A stretch of 64,000 bases of DNA from Siphonodentalium dalli (GCA_032622095.1 CP136065.1:96669343-96733342); one strand, 5' to 3'. Positions 45,255 through 57,420 are shown, counted from the first letter of the stretch. The notes: generated by a model not told the origin, from the letters alone. Numbers and translations are program-made.

Positions 45255-46966
45255 TAATTATACAAAAAAAGTTTCGATTTATTAAAAAATTCCTCATATG
45301 TTTCCAAATTTATTATTTATTGTTAAAATTCCGTTCGACGTGGAAAATAATCGATCAACGATTTTGGTGCTTTTTAAATTTAAGGCGTGAGTCTAGAGTG
45401 AATACCAGGAAAGTGGCTTCCCCGGGCTTCGTTAGATTGCGTGATGGGTGTGTCAAAAAGAGAGAGAGAGTTTGGTTTTGGAGTAATTACGTTTATTCCC
45501 AAATACGATTAAAGGTACTCAATCCGATAAAACTCCTCTCAATTACTATTTCAATGGCTTCAGGGGCCAAAAATATTTGATTCGAGTCGATGAAGCCACC
45601 CATCAAAGCTCAGATTTATTATATATCGATTTTAGAAATCTATTATTTTTCTTTATCGGGAATACGTGCTGTCCCAGAAGTTTGCAATAAAAGTCGACCG
45701 ACATATACTCTCAATACTAAATTCCATCGAACAAAATGTTGCCATACAACACATTTTGGGCAATTATATACGACATTTCACAGTCGTTAGCAATATTTTT
45801 GGATAATTAATCGATTCTAATAACTAAAGTGACCTTTGATAAAATTTTGTTGTTGTTGGAATCTGTTGAGATGGGGACACTCTGATCGGATTGAGTACCT
45901 TTAGTTGCGTTTTCAGTGGATTTAATTTGATTCTGCATTTGGAACACAATTTTTCTAGGCTATATATGAACACTTGATGTATAGGGTCATTTGGGTATGA
46001 AATTGTCAGAGTCGACTTCATACTTAGGCTATACCCTGCAGATTTAATCACTCAATAATCACTCAATAATCACTGCATGATGGTTGTGTTGTTTCAACAT
46101 TTTAACTTCACACATTTTCTACAGTGACATGCAGTAAGCTGTCACCTCTAATCAGTCTACCGCTATACTAGGCCTATTACTAATTAAGACATGTAGGCTA
46201 AGTATGGTCCCTAATCAAAAAACCACGAACTCGTATGCTTTTCGTGAAACAATGCGCGGAAGATATTGCGCAGTAAGCTTTTCTCGAAACAGTGCGCGGT
46301 AGATTCTACCACTCACTCTATCTCTCAAATACAAGTTAAAACGTTAAAATAACCTTACAAATTCGCAACTGAAGACTGTCTACTACTATAGTTCATGAAC
46401 CCCCACCTGCCCCTGTGCATAATAACTGTTTCATTTGTACCGCGCACTTCCGCGTAGTTCTGCGCAGTTCCGCGCACTGTTTCGAGGTGCCGGGTTAATA
46501 GGCTATCTTAAAATTTAATAATTTAAAAGTTAATAATTTGATATAAATTGAATTTATGACTGGAGCCATAAAATGGCGTCAATTAAATTACGAATTATCG
46601 TAATCAAACAGTAATTGAGGGATACTGGATTGTTAAACCGATCGCACACACGATCGCTTAAAATATTATGATGATACGGGGAGAACACTCAAGCCACTCA
46701 CCGACTAGCGACGATACAATAACTTAAATGATTATATGGGACTAGTATGCATATAATATAACTTTTATTTGATTCATTTGGTTGAAAACTTTACAAAAAT
46801 TACTCGACAACGACAATTTGTATTTTTGCATTCCGGTAAATTTGTCATCCGTAACAATGACTTCGTACTCAACAGACTTTCAAATAATGGAAAAATTGTT
46901 ACCTTATTCTCCGACTCGGAGACTATAGAAACCAACAACAACATTTGGCGTACAGTACCCCTTTAA

Positions 46967-47624
46967 CAAAAACATTTTAATTGTAGAATAAATCCTGTGA
47001 TCCATGGGCCATCTTTCTATCGTTTCGGGTCCCGTGAACTCGGCCCAGTTCACGTTTTGCGCTTTATTAGAAACCGAAAGTAGACGAAGTAAAAGATTGG
47101 GCGAACCGTGACTCTCAAAATAGGTTTTATATCGAAGCAATGTCGCATCTCAGTCTACTAAAACAACTTTATTTAGTGGTTTGTGACTTCTAGTATTAAC
47201 ATTAGCACACTCGTGATTCGTTCCATTCTTATATTCGTTTGTTTATCACCCAAAAAAAGAATAAATGTCACAGTATGTGATGGATTTACCCCCAAAAAAT
47301 AATAAACGTGATGGGTATTTTTGCTCCAGTTTATTGGGCACCTGAGAGTAGGTAACTGATCGCCAGTGAAAAGCTAAGTACACTTGTGGCCGGGCTGAAT
47401 ATGTTAGTGTATGATATGATGTTACTACGAATGTGATCGGAACATTGTGACGATGATGCCATCACCTCATTGACAGCAAGAATCTTTTGGTATCGGTTAT
47501 TGGCTGACTGACCAAGCTGTGAATCGTCTTGGTTAATCCGTCACACACCAGTGTTATTTTTGGTTGTAACTCGCAGGATCTAAACATTTAAGATTGAGCG
47601 ATGTTTCAGGGATCCAACCCATTT
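46967..47624. other. No gene recognised
   Basis: Intergenic. No supportable exon or structured repeat. Confidence 0.4.
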
Positions 47625-49300
47625 TTAGCTCAACTTACTTTTGTAAGTTTGAGCTATTGCCATGGCTTGGCGTCCGTCGTCCGTGTGTGCGTGTGTCCGT
47701 CAACAATTTCCTTTGGCGCGGGCTACAGGTCGTACCTTTGGTCTGATCTTTATGAAATTTAGCATGAATGTTGACATTGACATGTAGATGGGAACGAGTC
47801 ATTTTGGGGTCATTCGGCCGCTGGTGGCCATCTTGGATTTCAAAATTCAATCCATTGGCGCGGGCTACAGGTCGTACTGTTCGTCTGATCATTATGAAAT
47901 TTGTCATGGATGTTAATATTGACATGTAGATGGGAACGAGTCATTTTGGGGTCGTTCGGCCAAAAAACATGCCCGCTGGCAGCCATCTTGGATTTTACTC
48001 TTTGCATGACTAAATCCTTTGGCGCAGGCTACAGGTCGTAGTTTTGATCAGAACTTCATGAAATTTGTCATGGATGTTAACAATGACATGTAGATGGGAA
48101 CGAGTTATTTTGGGGTTGTTCGGCCAAAAAACATGGCCGCCAGCAGCCATCATGGATTTTACTCTTTGCATGACTAAATCCTTTGGCGCGGGCTACAGGT
48201 CGTACCTATGGTCTGATCTTTATGAATTTTGTCATGAATGTTGACATTGACATGTAGATGGGAACGAGTCATTTTGGGGTCATTCGGCCAAAAAACATGG
48301 CCGCTGGTGGCCATTTTGGATTTCAAAATTCAATCCATTGGCGCGGGCTACAGGTCGTGCTGTTTGTCTGATCTTCATGAAATTTGTCATGGATGTTAAT
48401 ATTGACATGTAGATGGGAACGAGTGATTTTGGGGTCGTTCAGCCAAAAAACATGGCCGCCAGCAGCCATCTTGGATTTTACTCTTTGCATGACTAAATTC
48501 TTTGGCGCGGGCTACAGGTTGTAGCTTTGGTCAGAACTTCATGAAATTTGTCATGAATATTGATATTGACATGTATATGGGAACGAGTCATTTTGGGGGT
48601 CATACGGCCAAAAAACATGGCCGCTGCAGCCATCTTGGATTTCAAAATTCAATCCATTGGCACGGGCTACAGGTCGTACTGTTTATCTGATCATCATGAT
48701 ATTTATCATGGATGTTAATATTCACATGTAGATGGGAACGAGTCATTTTGGGGTCGTTTGGCTAAAAAACATGTCCGCCAGCAGCCATATTGGATTTTAC
48801 TCTTTGCATAAATAAATCCTTTGGTGCGGGCTACAGGTCGTAGCTTTGGTCGGAACTTCATGAAATTTGTCATGTATGTTAACAATGACATGTAGATGGG
48901 GAAACAAGTCATTTTGGGGTCGTTCAGCCGAAAAACATGGCCGCCAGCAGCCATCTTGGATTTTACTCTTTGCATGACTAAATCCATTGGCACAGGCTAC
49001 AGGTCATACCTTTGATCAGATCATTATGAGATTTGTAAAGGCTGTAGATGGGAACAAGTCATTTTGGGGTAATTCGGCCATTTTAGAATTAAATCTTTGC
49101 ATCAATAAATCCTTTGGCACACCATAATCACCACATCCCTGATCCGATCATTATGAAACCTGTTATGAATGTTGATATTGACATGTACATCTAGTCTTAC
49201 TTAGACATTTCAATTAGCACTTTTCCTATTCCTCCATTTACTGTCGACCATTAAATTATTCCCCTACCTAAGTTGAGCTACAATGTCATTGACACTTTCA
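47625..49300 (+). repeat. AGCTCAACTT...AAGTTGAGCTA element with ~9 core units
   Basis: The head TTTTTAGCTCAACTTACTTT and tail CTAAGTTGAGCTACAATGTCATTGACAC are inverted. About nine ~160-bp units carry GGGCTACAGGTCGTA (near 47720, 47862, 48026, 48190, 48350, 48508, 48665, 48829 and 48990), TTGACATGTAGATGGGAACG and AACATGGCCGC.. AGCC. Units end either TTTCAAAATTCAATCC (A) or TTTTACTCTTTGCATGACTA (B), in the order A B B A B A B B. Best-preserved member of its family here. Confidence 0.88.
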
Positions 49301-49302
49301 TT

Positions 49303-49640
49303 ATATGCCCATTTAAAAAAATGGGATGTTTTATGTTATTGGTCCGTCCGCCTGGGGGTGCTTCTGTCCGTCCGTTAGCTTTTGGTTTCCTAATGATAAC
49401 TCTAGATAGTCTCAAATGAATGGAATGAAACTTGGTATGTCGGTTAACTTACACAAAATACAGGTTAAGTTCAAATTTGGGTTCCGCCTGTCAATTTTCA
49501 CCAGAATTATGGCCCTTTTTATTGGAATTTGCACCCAATTTTCGCTTCAGGTTCATAACTTTAGTAAGTCTGAACTGAACTGAATGGAATGAAATTTGGT
49601 ATGTGAGTTTACTGACCATGGCGATGCTCTTGTTTTTATT
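49303..49640 (+). repeat. Dispersed 'TTTTATGTTATTGGTCC' repeat, further copy
   Basis: ATATGCCCATTTAAAAAAATGG, ATGTTATTGGTCCGTCCG, GATAACTCTAGATAGTCTC and the GGCGATGCTCTTGTT end. It directly follows the tandem-core element. Confidence 0.75.
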
Positions 49641-50285
49641 ATTTTATTGAATTTTAAACATCAGGATAGCTGACTATAATATTTGTAGCGCTACCATAGA
49701 TAACTTCTTTGATTTGTAAATCCACCCCCTACCAGGTTGTATAATTAAATGTTTTTTAAATGTTCTAGTTTGAAGTAGGTAAATTGAAATTCTCAAATAG
49801 TTTATCCCTCATTTATTGTCTCAGAGTGATCTTATTAAGCAACTGGTTTTTTTTATTTATGACATCAAAAGAGCTTACAATATTGTGTTTAGAGGTACCA
49901 TAGGATGCATAGATAACATATTATATTTATAAATCCACCACTGTCAGGTTGTATTATAAGATAAGACAATCTACTCAGATTGAAGGTGTAATTTGAGCGT
50001 CTCAACCATTAGTCCTAGTTTCCTTTGATGTTACTCTTTCTTTACAAGCAATTAACAGACAGATGAAAACATAATACAAGCGCAGAAGTATTCCTATTCA
50101 TTGGCAGGGAATGTTCAGATAATAAGTTCAACAAACAACCTATGGTCATTTGTTCAATTTATTATATGAGCATTCCCAAAGGGATCTACTCATCATCGAG
50201 TATTTGGTAAAGAAAGGGTTGCACCAGCTTGTGATATTGATTATGTTCTGGGTGCTGGTTTATGTAAAATATCTGAATATCAAGC
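49641..50285. other. No gene recognised
   Basis: Two loosely similar segments (GCGCTACCATAGATAAC...TAAATCCACC near 49690 and GGTACCATAGGATGCATAGATAAC...TAAATCCACC near 49893), about 200 bp apart, suggest an old duplication. Nothing coding. Confidence 0.4.
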
Positions 50286-50289
50286 CTGA

Positions 50290-50722
50290 ATTTAGTGTGC
50301 CTGACATTTGCAGAATGAGGTCCCCAGAGGGTGAAGTTATTGATGCTATCCTGCACAGTATCTAGTATCACCAAATTCACCCTATGGGGACCTCATTCTG
50401 CTTAGGACCCATCTTTTGGGAAGTAACTATAGTCTCAAAATAATCAAATTGTTTTAGTTACTTTTTCCCTTGTGTTCAGTGTCTATATCCCATAATTTGC
50501 AGAAGATAAAATGCATAAACGCGGTGACAAACGGGTTAACATCACCAACTTCAACTGGAGAACTTCAATCTGATCCTAGGTCTGCCATAACAGTTGAGGC
50601 CTGAGCATAATAAGATCCCCAGATGTTGAATTTGGTGACGATAGCCTGCTGTGCAGGATGGAGTCACTAAATTCAACCTCTGGGGACTGCATTCTGCAAA
50701 TGTCAGACACACTATTTTAAGG
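50290..50722. mobile_element. Second copy of the double-hairpin element
   Basis: Hairpins at about 50312-50402 and 50605-50700 with the GAATGAGGTCCCCAGAGGGTG / CACC.TATGGGGACCTCATTC motif, and the same ~200-bp middle with AATTTGCAGAAGATAAAATGC and AACATCACCAACTTCAACTGG as 31623-32073. Confidence 0.8.
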
Positions 50723-52095
50723 CTTGATATGATCCGATCTCTATATGAATTGTCAAATAAATCGTGAATATAATAAACAAAAATACGACTTACCACATTG
50801 TTTACATTAATTGGGTCGAATGCAAACTCATGTTTTACCATCATAAATAAACAGATTACCTCTATCGTTACACATCATAATCTATATTTATTACACATCA
50901 TCCATTGACTCACATGATCTCATCTAGTTACATCAATATCAAATTTGACTTTTTCTTGTCCATTTTAGACTAAAATTTATAATTATCTGGCATTTCATTC
51001 ACTCCACATGATTATTATTAAAACATACACAAACAATTAATTTATTGAATGCTTAAACAATAGAAAAGCCATTTGATTTTTGTCAAACTATGCCATGCCA
51101 TGACATTTCAACATACTTGGTCCCTTTTGCTACACGTAAGTGATTAGACCCAACTTGATATGCAGGGACATAAAGATGAAAATATGAATGTTATGCATTT
51201 TTGATGGGTTTTTTGCCCCTCAAATATCCTGCAAGTGGAAAAAGTGGTACACAAAATGTGCTTTGTTACACATGCCAAAAATGAATGATAAATTGTATCA
51301 TAATGTATCATTTGATTGCACAGCAGTTCAGCAATGATATTTTAACTATGCTGGAAAATATCCTTAATTTTTCATATAAATTTTAGTGTATCTTGAAAAA
51401 TTTAATTCATGAAAAATTCACCAAATTAACAATTGTGGAGATTTTATCTCAAATATGTTTTAAATCTACTAAAATGAAAATCTCAGGCAGATTTTCCCGC
51501 AGTGAATGGGAGATGTTATATCAATAAAAACTTGACACTCTCCCGGAAATTGATTTATCACATAAACATCATTCTGCTATCTCTTTCTAACTTGGTTTAC
51601 AAAATATTACTCATATCCACAAAACAAATAAGTTGAAATGTTTTTGAAAAGTCGAATTGTAATAATTATTTTAAACTTCAATTTACCAAATATACAGGAA
51701 AATACATGTATCTGATTTTCAGTGACTGTTGCTGCGTTATTTGGGTAAAAATGAATTTAAAATTTACACGATCCTAAATGTTCATACATATGGTTTGAAA
51801 TGCCGAAAACATTTCTACTGATCATCTCAAGCATGAAAGAGCTTCATATAAGACATTAACCGTTTCCCTAATATCTCACACTCATGGCGAATTCGCATTC
51901 CAAATTCAACTTGAGATCACATAAAACGGTGGAGTGAAGGAAAGCAACACTATCAGATATGTGTATTGAACTAGAGCCCATGCTTGTGGTTGATGTTCTT
52001 TATATTTTTTTTTTTTTTTTCTCAAACAAATTTAAATTTATATTTATTCTATTTTTGATATTATTTTTGATGAATAAAATGTTCTCACAGTATTT
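50723..52095. other. No gene recognised
   Basis: AT-rich intergenic sequence. The 102-codon frame starting at 51959 is low-complexity Phe/Leu-rich translation of T runs and continues into a repeat. Confidence 0.4.
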
Positions 52096-52099
52096 CTTT

Positions 52100-52560
52100 T
52101 TATACCCCCTGATGAAGCAAATGGTGAGTATACTGGACTACATGCATCCTGTCCTATGTCCATCCATCTTACCATCGTCTGTCCATCTTACCATCCATCC
52201 GAGGAGATATCTCAACCATAGGTTGTCATATCTCAATGAAATTAAGTATGGATGTTTACCACTATGATGACATTCAGAGGATGATTTATTCTGATTTTCA
52301 GTTCTAGAGTTATTCATCTTTGTTTATCTGGAAATATAGATTTTTCGTCCATCTGCCTTATAGTGTCTCAGCCATGGGTTATATGATATTGGTGAAAACA
52401 GATGTTCATCATCATAATTAAGGGCCTTCAACAAAGTGTCAAACAGTATCTATATTTTGTTTTAAGCTTAGCTCCCCTCTCTATATTTACCTCACCTCTC
52501 TATATTTATCCACCTCCCTATTTATTGGCTTCATCAGACGCAACTTGGTATCTAGGGAAA
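52100..52560 (+). repeat. TATACCCCCTGATGAAG-led repeat fragment
   Basis: It starts TTATACCCCCTGATGAAGCAAATGG and GTATACTGG, then TCCATCTTACCATC tracts and two units with ATATCTCAACCATAGGTTGT.ATAT. It ends near TTGGCTTCATCAG. Confidence 0.6.
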
Positions 52561-52688
52561 GACAGGTGACAAATATGATTTTTTTTGCATGTTTGATGAT
52601 TTTTTTTTAAGTGCCATTGAAGTACTTTACAAATCCCTAATAAGTATGATAAATCGTATCCTATATTTAATTTTGTAAACTATTTTTA

Positions 52689-53440
52689 GCTCTGACAACT
52701 TGACAAAATCAAGGTAAAGCTATTGTCATGCATTGGCGTCCGGGTCTCTGTCTGTGATCCGTCAACAATTTCCATTGGCACACACTGCAGGATCCGGGGG
52801 TGACCTGCAGATGAGGGCAATCATTTTGTTTTTGAAATTCTTTTTAAAAAAATGGCTGTGAGTAGCCATCATGGATTTCAAAGTTAAATCAATCGCAAAC
52901 CTTGCAGGCAACATTTACCAAATTTGAATGACATTAGATGAAAAACATGGCTGCTGGCAGCCATCTTGGATTTTACTCTTTGCACGACTAAATCCTTCGG
53001 CATACTGCAGCTAGGCCAGATCGATTCCTCACCCTATCACCACCAAACTGCATATGGATCATCGGGCTGACCTCCAGATAGGAGCCATCAATATTTTTCT
53101 GAAATTCATTGTTAACACATGTCTGCCAACAGCCATCTTGGATTTCAAATTTCTATTCATCGGCATATCATGCAGCCCGCATTATTGGAGAAATTAAAAA
53201 AAAATAACAGGTATGTTTAGGATCACCTCTTAGATGGGAGTTACCAAATTTGAAACTTTTTCGATGAAAAACATGGCTGTCAGCAGCCATCTTTGAATTT
53301 ACTCTTTGCATTACTAAATCCTTTGGCACTCCAGTTCTCTTGCCTGATTGTCATCAACCTTCATATAGATCTTTGGGGTGATGTCCAAATGAGGGCCACA
53401 GTTTTTTTTTTTAAATATGTTAAAAGACATTGCATGCTGC
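52689..53440 (+). repeat. AGCTC-led tandem-core element, degenerate copy
   Basis: TTAGCTCTGACAACTTGACAAAATC then CGTCAACAATTTCCATTGGCACAC and three to four units with AAACATGGCTG..GGCAGCCATCTTGGATTT and TTTGGGGTGA. The tail is lost, replaced by the AGCGTT cluster that follows. Confidence 0.7.
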
Positions 53441-53454
53441 CACCCTTACCAAAA

Positions 53455-53770
53455 CCGAACGCCATTATTAAGCGTTTGCTTAGCGATTACTCTTAGCGTT
53501 TTCTTAGCGTTCAAATGCATAACATAAACGCTAAGAGGAATGGGACAAACAAATGTTAATCTTAGCGTTCAAACGCTATCTTAGCGTTTGCTTAGCGTTT
53601 GGTTAGCGTGTATATAGGGTGTAATATTTATGAGCTTAGCGTTCGAACGCTAAGCTTAGCGTTTGAACGCTTACCTCATTTGCATATTGTTGATATGTTG
53701 GCAAATATACTGTTGCAATTCCTTAGCGTTTCTTTATTCCTTAGCGTTTCCTTAGCATTCAAATATCTTT
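53455..53770. repeat. Cluster of ~20 CTTAGCGTT / AACGCTAAG motifs
   Basis: The core TTAGCGTTT and its complement recur about twenty times in roughly 300 bp, in both orientations, including the perfect palindrome AAACGCTAAGCTTAGCGTTT-like block near 53640-53670. Spacing is irregular, unlike a satellite. Confidence 0.85.
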
Positions 53771-54244
53771 TAAATGCTAATATTAACCCTCAAGTTACTG
53801 AATTGTACAGTCTTCTGCATGGTTATGAATTAAAGGCTGCTTAGACAGGCGTCACTGTTTGTTCACACATATTTAGTCCTGGTGATTCATTTCTGAAAAA
53901 AATATAAGAAAAAATTAAGATTTCCAAGAATCATTGATTAAATTTCCTTCAATTTAACATAATTGAGCAACTACTCTGCTTTGTTTTATGCAAAATGACC
54001 CTCCCCCCACAGTTATGTTTAACATGCAAACTAATTTTATAAGACATATCCCTTGCGAGCAGGTACAATCCCATGCTGGCCTTCTGATGGAGTTACTTTA
54101 TACAATATTATTTGGCCAGCGGTGCGGTCATATACGCTTGGCATTAATATATATTATATACTTACACAATGTGCCAAACAATGTTGCATATTTTTCACAA
54201 TGAAAAGGTATCAAACATATCCCTATGAGACAAGTATAACTTAC

Positions 54245-54383
54245 CCGTGATTAGTCTTGCTCTTATCATATGATATTTTCACTCGACTTCTGACATTCGT
54301 GCATTTCGAACAGATTTTTGCATTGACTTCCGTCTCCTTCATGAGCTCCCACATCTCCTTTTTTGAGACCGAAATTAGGAATT
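54245..54383 (-). CDS. Possible internal exon encoding a Trp...CxxC segment
   Basis: On the - strand a 139-bp block is bounded by acceptor AATTTTCAG and a strong donor GG|GTAAGT. It reads openly as FLISVSKKEMWELMKETEVN followed by AKICSKCTNV...SKTNHG. The W...CxxC spacing and the following SKTNH resemble the first half of a BED-type zinc finger (which would need a later H...H), but the rest is not found nearby. I could not identify flanking exons. It may be an exon of a larger - strand gene, or a chance frame with good splice consensus. Confidence 0.35.
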
Positions 54384-55480
54384 CTGAAAATTGAAGAATT
54401 AATACAATGATAAAGGCTATGTACATGTATCAACTGATTAATGATCACTTTCATGATTGGCTTATTTATTACAACTGTAATATATAGCATGCATATTTCC
54501 TGATTTGCAGATTGGAAAGGGTGCAATGTTGAAAGTTTGAATGGATGGTAATTAACGGATGAAATATAGTTTGTATTTCGATATCCTTCTTCCAATGCTG
54601 GTATATATATTTAGTCATATTAGTACCAAAGAATATAAAAATCCAATAATTGCATTCATATAATGCAGAATATATGTACATGATTACAGTCCAACATAGG
54701 GGATATAAACTTGTTCTTATTACGTGTATTACAACCAAGTCATAAAATATATTTGTATTATATGTATTGTCACACCATGAAATATCTGCTGAGAAAATAC
54801 TCATCAATTCTGCTGTTAAGTTAATTATTTTGGTAACACCTGAAATTACCCTGAAAGAAGGTATGGGTTTCAGTTTTGAACATTCAATATGGAGTTCATA
54901 ATAATTATGATAAGTGGAAATGCTATTCAACATAGAATATAAATTAGGCCTAACAAAATTATACGTTTGTTTCCGCTAACCCGACCGACCCTATTTTAAA
55001 CCGCCGACTCTAAACTTTTTATTTTGAGATTTTTTTTTTAAATATCTAAATCTCTATTATATTGGGAAGAAAACCAACATTGATATTTTTGTTGTTGGTA
55101 ATTAAAACAAATTAGGCATAATTCCATTGTAATTTGTAATTATTATTAATTAATTTGTTGGAATTACCGGCAGACGAGTGTGCAAGACATACTTCCGGTA
55201 TCGTTTCGCTATGAAATTGTCAAAGCGTATGAAATAACTGCGGTACGTTTTTTCATTCAAAATTTATTTGAACTTTGACAAAACATGCAAAAATATCCAT
55301 CTCGCAGAGGAGTAGATTTTTTACAAAGTGTAATAAGTAACTGCTTAGAAGCACGTGTAACCGGCAATAAGGAGAATCCCGTACAGAAAACTTATCCCAT
55401 TTTCAGGTTAGGTAACTCCAATAAAATGTAGCGCTATTTTCCCCGCAGGCAATTTATTGTGTTATTTGATATTAATTTTG
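54384..55480. other. No gene recognised
   Basis: AT-rich. A 154-codon - strand frame (54469-54933) is Ile/Tyr/Asn-rich without motif and is not called. Confidence 0.4.
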
Positions 55481-56830
55481 TTTGGCAATATATAACTGGT
55501 GCTGCTCTGGTATGAACTGATGCGACACTGATTGAAGTTACATGGACCTTATTTGGTAATATAAAACTGGTGCTGCTCTGGTATAAACTGATGCGACACT
55601 GTTTGAAGTTACAGGGACCTTATTCGGCAATATAAAACTGGTGCGGCTCTGGTATAAACTGAGGCGACACTGATTGGAGTTCCATGGACCTTATTTGGCA
55701 ATATATAACTGGTGCTGCTCTGGTATGAACTGATGGGACACTGATTTGAGTTACATGGACCTTATTTGGTAATATATAACTGGTGCTGCTCTGGTATGAA
55801 CTGATGCGACACCGATTGGAGTTACATGGACATTATTTGGCAATATATAACTGGTGCTGCTCTGGTGTGAACTGACGCGACACCGATTGCTATTACATGG
55901 ACCTTATTCGGTGATTTATAACTGATGCTGCTCTGGTAAGAAGTGATGCGACACTGATTGATATTACAGGGACCTTATTCGGCGATATATAACTGGTGCT
56001 GCTCAGGTAAGAACTGATGTGACACCTATTGATATTACAGGGACCTTATTTGGCAATATATAACTGGTGCTGCTCTGGTATGAACTGAGGCGACATTGAT
56101 TGGAGTTACATGGACCTTATTTGGCAATATAATATGAGCATACGCAAGCGTAATTAACGAACCAAAGCTAAAACAATCACATAGGCCGGTGTCGCATCAG
56201 TTCATACCAGAGCAGTACCAGTTATGTCGGTGAATAAGGTCCCTGTAATACGAATCGATGTCGCATCAGTTCATACCTGAGCAGCACCAGTTATATATTG
56301 CCAAATAAGGTTCCCGTAACCCCAATCAGTGGGTACCAGTGCAGCACCAGTTATATATTGCCAAATAAGGTCCATGGAACTACAATCGGTGTCGCCTCAG
56401 TTTATACCAGAGCAGCACCAGTTTAATATTGCCAAATAAAGTCCCTGTAACTCCAAACAGTGTCGCATCAGTTCATACCAGAGCAAAACCAGTTATATAT
56501 TGCCAAATATGGTCCATGTATTTCAAATCAGTATCGTATCAGTTCATACCAGAGCAGCGCCAGTTATATATTGCCAAATAAGGTCCCTATAATTCCAATC
56601 AGTATCGCATTTGTTCATAACAGAGCAGCACCAGATATATATTGTCAAATAAGGTCCCTGTATTTCCAATCAGTATCGCATCAGTTAATAGCAGAGCACC
56701 ACCAGTAATACATTGCCAAATAAGGTCCATGTAACTCCAATCAGTGTCGCATCAGTTCTTACCAGAGCTGCACCAGTTATATGTTGCCAAATAAGGTCCA
56801 TGTAGCTCCAATCACTATAGCTTGTTATGG
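55481..56830. mobile_element. Head-to-head inverted arrays of a ~71-bp repeat
   Basis: Nine or so direct units (55481-56130) carry GGCAATATATAACTGGTGCT, CTCTGGTATGAACTGATGCG and CATGGACCTTATTTGG. After a 50-70 bp spacer (56131-56195) about nine units in the opposite orientation follow (GTCGCATCAGTTCATACCAG, TATATTGCCAAATAAGG). The whole could fold into one long hairpin. A single fold-back transposon with minisatellite arms is the simplest reading; no protein is encoded. Confidence 0.9.
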
Positions 56831-56984
56831 TATAGTGTGGTCGTCGGGAGGTTGAACCTGAATTTTTTTTTATAAAGCTGGTTTTGCTCTCATTTTGCGC
56901 GCGCACAAGTATCAGGAATAACATGCATCTTTAACTAACTAATCATATAGCCAAAAAATGTTGAAACTGGTCGGTAAAAATTGA

Positions 56985-57115
56985 AACACAGGGATAAATT
57001 GGAGTGTCATGGAATCGATGCCGTTGACATCAGATGTCTTAAATGAGTACAAATTGATTATATGATAAATAAAGAGCGTTTATTATCAGCTCAGATGCAG
57101 AAATATGTTGGACAA
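56985..57115 (+). repeat. Isolated unit of the 'AATAAAGAGCGTTTATTATCAG' family
   Basis: It contains GATAAATAAAGAGCGTTTAT and CAGCTCAGATGCAGAAATATG, matching the reverse complement of the unit near 63640-63700, and GGAGTGTCATGG, as in the array at 60.8 kb. Confidence 0.75.
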
Positions 57116-57420
57116 GAGCATTGCTGTCTGGACAGTCTATATACACGTGGCTAGCTAGTAAGAATAGTCACTATAGCTATCCATGCAGTGTGGTAAGCAT
57201 ATATAGCCAGTTAAATTAGTCATTATATACAAGCTAGTCATGATGGTTATTCAGTTGGCATATCAGTATATATGGGCAGTATACTATTGATCAAATTAGC
57301 TAGATCTGGTGGATAGTCTATAAAGCATACTATAGTCACTATAGCTAACCATGGTGGTAAGTCTATCTTGTCAGGTACTTTAGTCACTCATGGGATCCCC
57401 TCCAGTAAGGATGGTCAGAT
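57116..57420 (+). repeat. Degenerate CACTATAGCTA repeat segment
   Basis: Repeated AGTCACTATAGCTA.CCATG.TGGTAAG and TAGCCAGTTA.ATTAGTCA. The same segments recur at 60465-60640, so the sequence between 57.1 and 60.6 kb is flanked by a direct duplication. Confidence 0.65.

Larger units (their letters stand above)
43262..46494. mobile_element. 3.2 kb nested element with long TIRs and 8-bp target duplication
   Basis: It is flanked by TTAATAGG on both sides (43254-43261 and 46495-46502), present once in the empty-site copy near 12144-12151. The ends read inward CCTCGAAACAGTGCGCGGAA on both sides. Inverted similarity continues over about 260 bp, including CTACCGCGCACTGTTTCGAG and TTACTGCGCA, so the TIRs are long. 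Eight-base duplications occur in hAT, P, Merlin and KDZ-type elements. I find no transposase ORF, so it is non-autonomous and its superfamily is open. Confidence 0.85.
43136..46966 (+). mobile_element. TACTGTAC-family MITE split by a nested 3.2 kb insertion
   Basis: The left part, 43136-43261, starts TTAAAGGGGTACTGTACGCC. The right part, 46495-46966, ends GTACAGTACCCCTTTAA. Joined at the duplicated TTAATAGG, the order matches the element at 12027 and the inverse of 19291-19856. Confidence 0.85.

Noticed and set aside
51959-52267. 102-codon Phe/Leu-rich frame as a membrane protein
   Set aside because: Created by T-rich low complexity and an adjoining interspersed repeat.
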